A stretch of DNA of 17,707 nt from CAILLO01 sp964579735 (GTDB lineage Bacteria > Bacillota > Clostridia > Saccharofermentanales > UBA5734), in the NCBI GenBank assembly GCA_964579735.1, contig CAZOHH010000048.1, positions 1-17,707 of the forward strand. The letters are read 5' to 3'. The position numbers and the translations under genes were made by a program. The notes beneath the pieces were generated by a model that saw nothing but the letters and a program-made list of their open reading frames with translations, was not told the origin of the DNA and did no database searches. Of the stretch, positions 8,271 through 14,999 are shown piece after piece (position 1 is the stretch's first letter; each line of letters begins with the position of its first letter).

Positions 8271-9845
8271 CTATTCCGCAGCGGTCGGGTCCTGCACCGT
8301 TCCCACGAACAGCGGCACGCCCTGGTCGTCCAGGATCGTGAACCAGAAGGGTCGGTCGAAGGCCACGAGCGGAGGAGGGCCTCCTCCATTCAAGACTACG
8401 GCCGTGACGGCCGCCGCCTCGGTCCCCTTCTCCGAGACGGCGACGAAGGTCTTCTGCAACGCGTCCGAAATGCACAGGCCGTCCTCGAGCGCCCGCGGAC
8501 TCAGTCCGGAGAAGTCGGCGTCGTCGAAGGCCTTGCGCATGCCGAGACCCTTCAGGAACTCCGGCAGGTCGATCGTGGTGGAGAAGCCGAACTTCGGGAC
8601 CTGCAGAGCGATATGGCGGGATGGCCATGCCTTCCAGCCGGCGAGATCCTCCAGAAGGTCCTGGGGCATCGCGCCGGAAGCGCCGCCCGTCTTCGGCACG
8701 GTGAGGACCATGGCCATCCCGCTCTTGTAGGTCATGGCGACGGAGGTCGTATCCGCATTCTCCCGGATCCGGAAGGAATCGGCGACTCCCATCGTCTCCG
8801 TCTGAACGACAGTCCCGTCTTTGCGAGTGAAAGGCTGCGGCTTCGTGGATTCCGACCCGAAGGGAAGCTGCCACTCCCCCTTGAAGTAGAGAGCGTTCAT
8901 GAGGACCATCACCGCATTCGGGTCGAGAACGTCGAGGATCTTCGGGATGCGTCCTGCGGTGTTTTCGGAGGACCAGCGGTTGATCAGCGCCAGTGGGTCG
9001 GCGTCCCCGCTCCAGTCGATGGCGCGGATTGTTGCGAAGAAGTCCTGCGACGCCGTATCCAGGAAGGCCTGGGTGAACGGATAATCCTTCAGGCACCACA
9101 CGGAGTTGGCCAGCCGGACTTCCAGCGCGGCCTCCCGGCGGTACAGATTCTCGAAGGCGAGCCGGTTCTGCGCGACGATTCCAGCTAGGTCCATCTCCCC
9201 ATAGCCCAGGGCACGAACCATCTCCGCCTGCGTCTCGCCGGACGCACCCGGCAGCAGCATGGACAAGCACATGGACAGGCTGACCGGCGACAGGAGCAGG
9301 TTCCGGCCGGGGGACTTCTCCGCCATGGCGCTCATCATGCCTGTCGCCAGCGTTCGAAGCGAGCCGAGGTACGCCGGGTCGAGCGCATGGCTCGCCGCCG
9401 CGAGGGGCAGGACGGGGTCGACCTTCACCGTGAGATATTTCTCCTGGTTGGACAGGTCGCGGGTCGGCTCGGCGGTGGGGGTCGGCCCGGTCGTCGGGGT
9501 TGGCTCCCTGGGTGTGCGGGTGATTGAGGGAATCGTCGGCCGCGGGGTGGGCACGTTATAGAGGATGCCGTCCGCGATCCCGGAGAGGAACAGCGCCCCC
9601 ACAAGCACGGCGACGAGCAGGGTCGAGCCAGCGAAGGCGAGGCGACGCGGGCTTGCCCAGCGGGGTGGTGCGGGCGTGCGCACAACGGGAGGCAGCGCAC
9701 GGATCCTCTCCATCAGGGCCTCGAAGTCGCATCCCATTTCTTCTTCCGTCGGCTCCAGAACGGCGCGCAGTCTGGCGACGAACACCTCGTCCCTTTCGTC
9801 CTCGAGCTTCCGTGCGAGTCTACGTTTCGTCCAGAATGGAATCAT
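8271..9845 (-). CDS. Membrane-anchored serpin with anti-sigma-like architecture
   Basis: This is a 524-aa protein in four parts. First comes a charged, cytoplasmic, mostly helical N-terminus (1-68) without the HxxxCxxC zinc motif of ZAS anti-sigma factors. It is followed by one membrane span (about 70-91), preceded by RR, so the N-terminus should be inside. A Pro/Thr-rich linker (99-129) then leads to a complete serpin domain (about 155-521). Serpin hallmarks include SPVSLSMCLSMLLPGASGET (186-205), NALYFKGEW (317-325), the hinge EKGTEAAA (472-479) and C-terminal FDRPF...LFVGTVQDP. Serpins trap serine or cysteine proteases by a suicide fold change. The start at 9845 has AAGGAG six bases upstream and overlaps the sigma gene by 26 bases. 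This is how anti-sigma factors are usually placed, so it may be the membrane sensor and inhibitor of that sigma. Alternatively it is simply a sigma-controlled tethered protease inhibitor. Confidence 0.9.
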   Translation of the reverse strand: MIPFWTKRRLARKLEDERDEVFVARLRAVLEPTEEEMGCDFEALMERIRALPPVVRTPAPPRWASPRRLAFAGSTLLVAVLVGALFLSGIADGILYNVPTPRPTIPSITRTPREPTPTTGPTPTAEPTRDLSNQEKYLTVKVDPVLPLAAASHALDPAYLGSLRTLATGMMSAMAEKSPGRNLLLSPVSLSMCLSMLLPGASGETQAEMVRALGYGEMDLAGIVAQNRLAFENLYRREAALEVRLANSVWCLKDYPFTQAFLDTASQDFFATIRAIDWSGDADPLALINRWSSENTAGRIPKILDVLDPNAVMVLMNALYFKGEWQLPFGSESTKPQPFTRKDGTVVQTETMGVADSFRIRENADTTSVAMTYKSGMAMVLTVPKTGGASGAMPQDLLEDLAGWKAWPSRHIALQVPKFGFSTTIDLPEFLKGLGMRKAFDDADFSGLSPRALEDGLCISDALQKTFVAVSEKGTEAAAVTAVVLNGGGPPPLVAFDRPFWFTILDDQGVPLFVGTVQDPTAAE

Positions 9846-10443
9846 GGCGGTCTCCTTCCTCGGCTGTGGATCCAGCCGACAGGGCCCTTCCGTGTTCGAT
9901 GTTTCCGCGAAGTCCCGTCAGCCCGGCCCGGCACCGCCGCTTCACGGTCGCGACCGAGATGCCCAGCTGCTCCGCGCATTCCGCGCAGGAGTATCCCGCG
10001 AGGATTCGCAGCACGACCGGTTCCCGCAGTTTCCGCGGGAGCGTCCCGAGCAGGTCGAGGACGTCCATTCGTGCGCACAGGGCTCCGGCATCGAAGGTCG
10101 TGGTCCGGAAGCGGTTTCCCGCGAGGTCATCCCGCGGAGACTCTCTCGTCTGCTGGCGAAGCCGGTCGGTAGCCAGGTTGCGGGCGATCGAGAGCACCCA
10201 GGCGCGTGCCGTGTCATTCGAAGCATACGCGGTGTCGGAGAACCGGGTTCCCAGGTACGACCCGGCCTTCGTCCAGATCCGCAGGAAGGTTTCCTGGCGG
10301 ACGTCCTCGGCCGCGTCCGGGTCGTGGAGCCGGACGTAGGCGGTGGCGAAGACCTCGCCGGACAGACGCAGGTAGAGAAGTCGCAGGGCTTCCTCGTCGT
10401 GCTCCACGACGCGCCCGACCAGGTCGACCAGCCTCTCCTCCAT
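9820..10443 (-). CDS. ECF-type RNA polymerase sigma factor
   Basis: This 207-aa protein belongs to the extracytoplasmic-function sigma-70 family and should direct RNA polymerase to a stress or surface regulon. Region 2 covers about 18-100, with DAAEDVRQETFLRIW (43-57) and AWVLSIARNLATDRLRQ (81-97). Region 4 covers about 126-182, with LPRKLREPVVLRILAGYS and the helix-turn-helix AEQLGISVATVKRR. The segment between the two parts of region 2 (residues 58-80) is about ten residues longer than usual. The start at 10443 has AGGAGG four bases upstream; an ATG eight codons earlier (10467) overlaps the likely promoter and has no binding site. The downstream serpin gene overlaps the 3' end, implying coupled translation. 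The family is clear; the target promoters are unknown. Confidence 0.9.
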   Translation of the reverse strand: MEERLVDLVGRVVEHDEEALRLLYLRLSGEVFATAYVRLHDPDAAEDVRQETFLRIWTKAGSYLGTRFSDTAYASNDTARAWVLSIARNLATDRLRQQTRESPRDDLAGNRFRTTTFDAGALCARMDVLDLLGTLPRKLREPVVLRILAGYSCAECAEQLGISVATVKRRCRAGLTGLRGNIEHGRALSAGSTAEEGDRHDSILDET

Positions 10444-10471
10444 GCACCCTCCTGAAGAACCTTCCATAGAA

Positions 10472-10500
10472 TAGACGGAGAAGTCGCCGAAAACGGGTCA
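10472..10500 (-). promoter_or_regulatory. Candidate ECF-type autoregulatory promoter for the sigma/serpin operon
   Basis: On the minus strand TGACCC (10495-10500) is followed after 17 bases by CGTCTA (10472-10477). CGTC-type -10 boxes with 16-17-base spacing are typical of ECF promoters; the -35 fits less well. TATTCT at about 10468-10473 could instead be a housekeeping -10 box. Position and spacing suit an autoregulated operon. Confidence 0.35.
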
Positions 10501-10511
10501 GGACTTGTCCT
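10500..10511. repeat. Short inverted repeat upstream of the sigma operon
   Basis: AGGAC-TT-GTCCT is a perfect 5-bp inverted repeat that touches the outer edge of the proposed ECF -35 box, between the divergent sigma and flavoprotein genes. It could be a regulator half-site pair, but an arm this short can occur by chance. Confidence 0.2.
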
Positions 10512-10581
10512 TCCTTTGATTGAATGGTCTTTCGAGGCAGGAGTCAAGACATTGATGCCCACAACCAGCTTCGCAGAGCCG

Positions 10582-10587
10582 TATAAT
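10582..10587 (+). promoter_or_regulatory. -10 box of the flavoprotein-kor operon
   Basis: A perfect TATAAT lies 57 bases before the start codon of the flavin-reductase-like gene, leaving an untranslated leader of about 50 bases. No good -35 box is seen at 16-18 bases; TTGATG at 10551-10556 is 25 bases away. An activator may be needed, or the -35 is degenerate. Confidence 0.5.
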
Positions 10588-10644
10588 GGAAGCGGATCCG
10601 ATTGTCTCACGCCAAGGTGTCATGCACATCAGGAGGTTTCTCAA

Positions 10645-11577
10645 ATGTCATCCTTCAAGGATCTTCGTATCGTAGACAACTTCTACCAGACCTCGGCCTT
10701 CTTCCCGATGCCCACGATCCTCATCTCCACTCTCGCCGAGGACGGCAGCACGTCCATCGGTTCGTACTCCCTGTGCTTCCCCTACTACATCGCAGGCAAG
10801 GACTACTACGCGATGCTGCTCGAGTGCAGGAATTCCTCGAACACGGCCCAGAACCTGCTTCGAAGCGGAACCTGCGCATTGAACTTCATCGAGGACGGTC
10901 GTGCGGATTTCCGGGAAGCCGTGAGACTTGGTTTCCCCGGTGAGACCAGCGCGGAGAAGATGGCGAAGTGCCGGTTCGCGCTCGAGCCGGGCCAGGCCTG
11001 CGATGACGGGACGAACCGGCCGCTGGTCGTGAGCAAGGCGTACCAGGTCTTCGAATGCACCTGGCGGTCGGAACTCGAGAACGCCGTCGAGGACCGCGCC
11101 AGGATCGGCATGCTCGAGGGCATCGACCCACCCTACCGGGATTTCAACGGCATCACGAGCAAGTTCGGCTGCCACTTCATCCTGAAGGTGGACCGGATCC
11201 TCATGAAGGAGAAGTTCCGCGACACCATCATCGGAGGAACTAGAGCGGGCGCCTTCCCGCGCGTTCCCGTCGACTATGGATACCGCGACAGCACCCATTT
11301 CTGGTACACCCGGTTCCGCCGGCCGGTTTCGGAGAAGGTCCCAGCAGGCAAGGAGATGGACATCTCCTCCGTTTTGTATTCAGCCAACCGCGTGGACCCG
11401 GGTGTCCAGTTCACGGAAGGCGCCGCCCGGACGCTTGTCCGCGTTCCCCGCGTATTCCTCAGACTGGCCCTCCAGGGCTGCGTGGACTGGGCGAAGGAGA
11501 ACCACGTCTCCCTGATCGACGAGGAGCACATGAAGACCATCAACGACAAACGGAGCACCGAGAAATCACGGAAATGA
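10645..11577 (+). CDS. Flavin-reductase-like FMN-binding protein fused to a PCP_red domain
   Basis: This is a 310-aa protein. Residues about 15-205 resemble the flavin-reductase-like split-barrel family, which binds FMN. The expected N-terminal features are PMPTILISTLAEDGSTSIG (21-39), then a stretch of small polar residues SSNTAQNLL (64-72). The tail at about 252-305 (FTEGAARTLVRVPRVFLRLA...WAKEN) matches the short PCP_red domain known from the C-terminus of light-independent protochlorophyllide reductase subunit B and from some redox proteins. The start at 10645 has AGGAGG (10631-10636) eight bases upstream; an upstream in-frame start at 10516 would run through the promoter. The korA gene begins 34 bases after the stop, so this protein may pass electrons to or from the oxidoreductase or its ferredoxin. 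The flavin fold is fairly sure; the tail assignment is from motif memory. Confidence 0.75.
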   Translation: MSSFKDLRIVDNFYQTSAFFPMPTILISTLAEDGSTSIGSYSLCFPYYIAGKDYYAMLLECRNSSNTAQNLLRSGTCALNFIEDGRADFREAVRLGFPGETSAEKMAKCRFALEPGQACDDGTNRPLVVSKAYQVFECTWRSELENAVEDRARIGMLEGIDPPYRDFNGITSKFGCHFILKVDRILMKEKFRDTIIGGTRAGAFPRVPVDYGYRDSTHFWYTRFRRPVSEKVPAGKEMDISSVLYSANRVDPGVQFTEGAARTLVRVPRVFLRLALQGCVDWAKENHVSLIDEEHMKTINDKRSTEKSRK

Positions 11578-11611
11578 CGGGTCTCGGAAGCCAGGAAAGG
11601 AAGCGATTCGA

Positions 11612-13336
11612 ATGACGGAAGATCGCCTATCATTCCTCATCGGAGGTTCGGCCGGACAGGGGATGGACACGCTGACCGAAATCCTCGAGAAGCATCTGCA
11701 GCGCCTTGGCTACTGGACCTTCACGACCCGCGACTACATGTCCCGCGTCCGCGGCGGCCACAATTTCCTTCAGACGAGGTTCGGCTCCACCCCCGTCCAC
11801 TCCCACTCCGTGAGGTCCGATGCGGTCCTCGCCCTGAATGCGGAGACGGTCGAGCTGCACCTGTCCACCCTCGCCCTCGACGGCGTCGTCCTCGTGGATG
11901 CGGGCGAGACGTTGCCCGACACGGCTTCGGCCGACCCGCGCGTGATTCGACTGCCGCTGAAGGAGACCGCGACGAAAGCCGGTTCGTCGAAGGCCGCCGG
12001 GACCGTCGCGCTCGGCGCTCTTCTCTCCTGCTTCGGGCTATCGGAGGACGGCCTCGAACCGATCCTCGCCGGCATCTTCGCATCGGACGTCGCCGAGAAG
12101 AATCTCGCCGCCCTGCGCTTCGGGATGGCATTGGTCCCCACGACGAGACGGTCTCCCGCCCCCGACAAGGGGATCGACCGGATCCTGGTCCACGGGAACG
12201 AGGCCGTCGCGCTCGGCGCACTTGCCGCCGGCTGCCGCTTCTATTCCGCATACCCCATGACCCCCTCGACCAGCATCATGAACGCGCTCGCGGCGCGCAT
12301 GGATACCGGCCGCGTGCTCGTCGAACAGGCCGAGGACGAGATCGCCGCGATCAACATGGCCATAGGCGCCTCATACGCAGGCGCACGCGCCATGACCGGC
12401 ACCTCGGGCGGCGGCTTCTGCCTCATGGTCGAGGCGCTCGGTCTGGCCGGCATGCAGGAGCTGCCCCTCGTCGTCGCCGACATCCAGAGACCCGGACCCG
12501 TCACGGGCCTCCCGACCCGGACCGAGCAGGGCGACCTCCGCTTCGTCGTCTCCGCATCCCACGGCGAATTCCCACGCCTCGTCATCTCCCTTCGCTCGCC
12601 CGCGGATGCCTTCCGGCAGACCGTCCGCGCCTTCGACCTCGCCGACCGGTACCGGATTCCCGTGGTCCTGCTCGGCGACCAGTTCCTTGCGGACACCACC
12701 GTCACGGTCCCGCCCTTCCCCACGGACGGGATTCCCTTCGACCGACATCTCGGAACGCCGGACCTCGAGGAAGGCTTCCGAACCTATGCCCTGACCCCGG
12801 ACGGTATCTCGCCACGACTGATTCCAGGCACGATTCCCGGTGTTCGCGTCTGCGTCGACAGCGACGAGCACGACGAGTGGGGTCGGATCACGGAATCCGC
12901 CGAGGACCGGGTCGCCATGACCGACAAGCGGATGCGCAAGTCGGCCGCGCTCGCCCTTGATGTCGAAGAACCCGAGTTCCTCGGCGACCCGGACTTCGAT
13001 GTCCTCGTCCTGTGCTGGGGATCCATCCGCGAACCCATGGCGGACGCCATGGAGCGTCTGGGACGAGGAAAAGATGGACCTGCCTCGATGAGGGACGGGC
13101 ACCGTTACGCCGCCCTCGCCTTCGGCGACGTCTGGCCCTTGCCGACCCGGGAGCTTCTCCGCTGCGCCGCGCAGGCGAAGGTCCTCGTCGACATCGAGCA
13201 GAACGCCACCGCACAGTTCGCGGGAATCGTCCGCGAGGTCACGGGACTGGAGTGCCACCGGAAGCTGCTCCGTTATGATGGACGGCCGATCGGCGGGGAA
13301 TGGATCGTGGAAGGGCTGGTGAAGAGCCATGACTGA
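11612..13336 (+). CDS. korA: 2-oxoacid:ferredoxin oxidoreductase, fused gamma-alpha subunit (KorA type)
   Basis: With KorB this subunit oxidatively decarboxylates a 2-oxoacid, typically 2-oxoglutarate, to the acyl-CoA, passing electrons to ferredoxin; the reaction can also run as CO2 fixation. The 574-aa protein has the gamma domain first (about 1-185, with GGSAGQGMD at 11-19 and RDYMSRVRGGHN at 40-51), then the alpha pyrimidine-binding part. KorA hallmarks are YPMTPSTSI (214-222), EQAEDEIAAINMAIGAS (238-254) and TSGGGFCLM followed by QRPGPVTGLPTRTEQGDL. A C-terminal transketolase-type domain follows. A binding site (AAGGAAG) lies about 8-10 bases before the ATG. The 3' end overlaps korB by eight bases. 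The exact substrate cannot be fixed; branched-chain oxoacids are an alternative. Confidence 0.92.
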   Translation: MTEDRLSFLIGGSAGQGMDTLTEILEKHLQRLGYWTFTTRDYMSRVRGGHNFLQTRFGSTPVHSHSVRSDAVLALNAETVELHLSTLALDGVVLVDAGETLPDTASADPRVIRLPLKETATKAGSSKAAGTVALGALLSCFGLSEDGLEPILAGIFASDVAEKNLAALRFGMALVPTTRRSPAPDKGIDRILVHGNEAVALGALAAGCRFYSAYPMTPSTSIMNALAARMDTGRVLVEQAEDEIAAINMAIGASYAGARAMTGTSGGGFCLMVEALGLAGMQELPLVVADIQRPGPVTGLPTRTEQGDLRFVVSASHGEFPRLVISLRSPADAFRQTVRAFDLADRYRIPVVLLGDQFLADTTVTVPPFPTDGIPFDRHLGTPDLEEGFRTYALTPDGISPRLIPGTIPGVRVCVDSDEHDEWGRITESAEDRVAMTDKRMRKSAALALDVEEPEFLGDPDFDVLVLCWGSIREPMADAMERLGRGKDGPASMRDGHRYAALAFGDVWPLPTRELLRCAAQAKVLVDIEQNATAQFAGIVREVTGLECHRKLLRYDGRPIGGEWIVEGLVKSHD

Positions 13337-14186
13337 CGCGCGTACCGTCTTCGAGACCTACGAGACCGCCTGGTGCCCGGGATGCGGGGACCACGAGATC
13401 CTCTCCGCCTTGAAGGAGGTCCTCGAATCGCTTGGCCTCGCACCCCACGAGGTGCTCGTCGTCGGTGGCATCGGACAGGCCGCGAAGACGGCCCAGTACA
13501 TCGGCGCGAACGCGTTCTGCGGTCTCCACGGGCGCTCGCTTCCCCCGGCCGTGGCGGCGAAGCTCGTCAACCCGCGCCTGACCGTGGTCGTCGATACCGG
13601 CGACGGCGATTCCTATGGGGAAGGCGGCAACCACTTCCTGCACAACATCCGCCGCAACGTAGACATCACCCACTTCGTGCACGACAACCAGATCTACGGG
13701 CTGACCAAGGGGCAGGCCTCTCCAACGACGGCGGCAGGCCAGGTGACGACGGTGCAGCCCCATGGAAGCCTGAACGAGGCCATGAACCCCCTGCTCGTGG
13801 CGCTGAGCCTCGGCTGTGGCTTCGTCGCTCGAGCCTTCACCGGAGACGCGGCCCAACTTCGCGTCATCATGACCGCTGCCATCCGTTACCGCGGATACGC
13901 GCTCGTCGATATCCTGCAGCCCTGCGTGAGTTTCAACAAGATCAACACGTTCCAGTGGTACTCGAAGCGCGTATACAAGCTCGAAGACGGGTATGATGCA
14001 ACCGACCGGGAATCCGCCATGCGCAGGGCCGCCGAATGGGGAGACCGCATCCCACTCGGAATCCTGTATTCCGTCGAGAAGCCGACCTATGCGGACCGGC
14101 TGGATCTCCTGAAGAGCGGGCCTCCCCTCATCGACGGGGCGCCGGACCTTGATGTCGTGCGTTCCATGATGGACGCGTTCCGCTAG
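13329..14186 (+). CDS. korB: 2-oxoacid:ferredoxin oxidoreductase beta subunit (KorB type) with an altered cluster ligand
   Basis: This subunit (285 aa) binds thiamine diphosphate and the [4Fe-4S] cluster of the oxidoreductase. It has WCPGCG (15-20), the TPP motif GDGDSYGEGGNH (91-102) and LQPCVSF (196-202). In the family four Cys bind the cluster: two in CPGC, one in GIGC and one near residue 197. Here Cys 16, 19 and 199 are present, but the third position is Gln 50 (GGIGQ, codon CAG at 13476-13478). Cys 64, just before the HGR motif, might take its place. The ATG overlaps korA, so the two are translationally coupled. The enzyme is otherwise intact and likely active. Confidence 0.92.
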   Translation: MTDARTVFETYETAWCPGCGDHEILSALKEVLESLGLAPHEVLVVGGIGQAAKTAQYIGANAFCGLHGRSLPPAVAAKLVNPRLTVVVDTGDGDSYGEGGNHFLHNIRRNVDITHFVHDNQIYGLTKGQASPTTAAGQVTTVQPHGSLNEAMNPLLVALSLGCGFVARAFTGDAAQLRVIMTAAIRYRGYALVDILQPCVSFNKINTFQWYSKRVYKLEDGYDATDRESAMRRAAEWGDRIPLGILYSVEKPTYADRLDLLKSGPPLIDGAPDLDVVRSMMDAFR

Positions 14187-14212
14187 GAAGAAGGGTCTTG
14201 GAGGGCAAATCG

Positions 14213-14845
14213 ATGGGTGTCTTCATCCTTGTGCTGCTTCTTGCGGATCTGGTCGTCCTGCTCGCGATTCCGCGTTCCAAACCACTGACGAAGAGTCTGC
14301 TCATGCCGCTGTTGGTCGTCTTCTACCTGTTCGAGGCGAAGTCGGTCGACCCTTGGCTCCTTGGAGCGTTGGCCGCCGCTCTCGTCGGTGATGTCCTGCT
14401 TCTCCGATACGACTCCCCTCCCCGATTCCTCGCCGGTCAGGTGGCGTTCCTCATCGGGCAGGTCCTCTGGGCGATCGCTTTCCTCAATTCGATGGGCGGT
14501 TTCAAGGACGTCCCCCTCTGGTTCGCGCTGGTCGCGATTCCCTACGGGGCCGCTCTCCTGTTCCTCCTGGCGCGCCTCTGGAAGTGTCTTGCTGGAAACC
14601 GCGCAGGTTTCCTCGTCTACGGCGCCAGCATCCTGTTCATGAGCGCCATGGCGCTCGCAAGGGGTTTCGCCTTCAGTGGGCCCGCCTTCTGGCTGCCCTT
14701 CGTCGGCTCGCTGTTCTTCATCGTCTCGGACACGACCCTGGCCTTCCACGTGTTCCATGGGAAGATCCGACACGACGACCTGTACGTGATGCCCACATAC
14801 GTCGCGGCGCAGACTCTGCTCGTGCTCGGATTGGTGCTCTTTTAA
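14213..14845 (+). CDS. YhhN/TMEM86-family lysoplasmalogenase-like membrane protein
   Basis: This is a 210-aa protein made almost entirely of membrane helices (about seven or eight). Family features are KPLTKSLLMPLLVVFYL (25-41), LGALAAALVGDVLLL (49-63), FLAGQVAFLIGQVLW, and near the end GSLFFIVSDTTLAFHVF with conserved acidic and Ser residues. Members of the YhhN family cleave the vinyl-ether bond of lysoplasmalogens, lipids found in many anaerobes. The start at 14213 has GGAGG (14200-14204) eight bases upstream; a TTG five codons earlier overlaps this site. It lies 26 bases after korB and is probably co-transcribed, though the functional link with the oxidoreductase is unclear. Confidence 0.82.
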   Translation: MGVFILVLLLADLVVLLAIPRSKPLTKSLLMPLLVVFYLFEAKSVDPWLLGALAAALVGDVLLLRYDSPPRFLAGQVAFLIGQVLWAIAFLNSMGGFKDVPLWFALVAIPYGAALLFLLARLWKCLAGNRAGFLVYGASILFMSAMALARGFAFSGPAFWLPFVGSLFFIVSDTTLAFHVFHGKIRHDDLYVMPTYVAAQTLLVLGLVLF

Positions 14846-14999
14846 GATGGAGTCACTTCACCACGATCGTCGCCAACGCACCGGAGTCGAAGCGGCCGGC
14901 ACCGAAGCGCTCTACGCCTTCTTCCGGAAGCAAGCCGTCTGATCCGGATTAGTCGTGTCATGAAAATAACTGAAGATGCCTGCCCGAAAGGAGACTGCC
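14846..14999 (+). other. Intergenic region before the C-S lyase gene
   Basis: This 154-base gap holds the lyase ribosome binding site (14985-14993 region). A weak AT-rich stretch at 14956-14972 could carry a -10 box, but no -35/-10 pair is convincing. No strong terminator for the upstream operon and no gene is seen. Confidence 0.4.

Noticed and set aside
8248..8289. CCCGAC...GTCGGG inverted repeat between the convergent MFS and serpin genes
   Set aside because: The arms are six bases with a 30-base loop and no T-tract, too weak to call a terminator.
7209..9270. Long frames at 7209-9188 (+) and 7612-9270 (-) across the MFS and serpin genes
   Set aside because: Both are Arg/Pro/Gly-rich shadows that cross two unrelated, convincing genes and have no family features.
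9640..9845. Zinc-binding anti-sigma (ZAS) domain in the serpin protein N-terminus
   Set aside because: Only one Cys (residue 39) is present and no HxxxCxxC motif, so a ZAS domain is not supported; any anti-sigma role must use another fold.
10516..10644. Upstream in-frame start of the flavoprotein at 10516
   Set aside because: The extension would include the TATAAT box and the AGGAGG site, and its residues do not resemble the family. The start at 10645 has ideal spacing.
14926..14950. CCGGA...TCCGG repeat after the lysoplasmalogenase gene
   Set aside because: Five-base arms with a long loop and no T-tract; not supported as a terminator.
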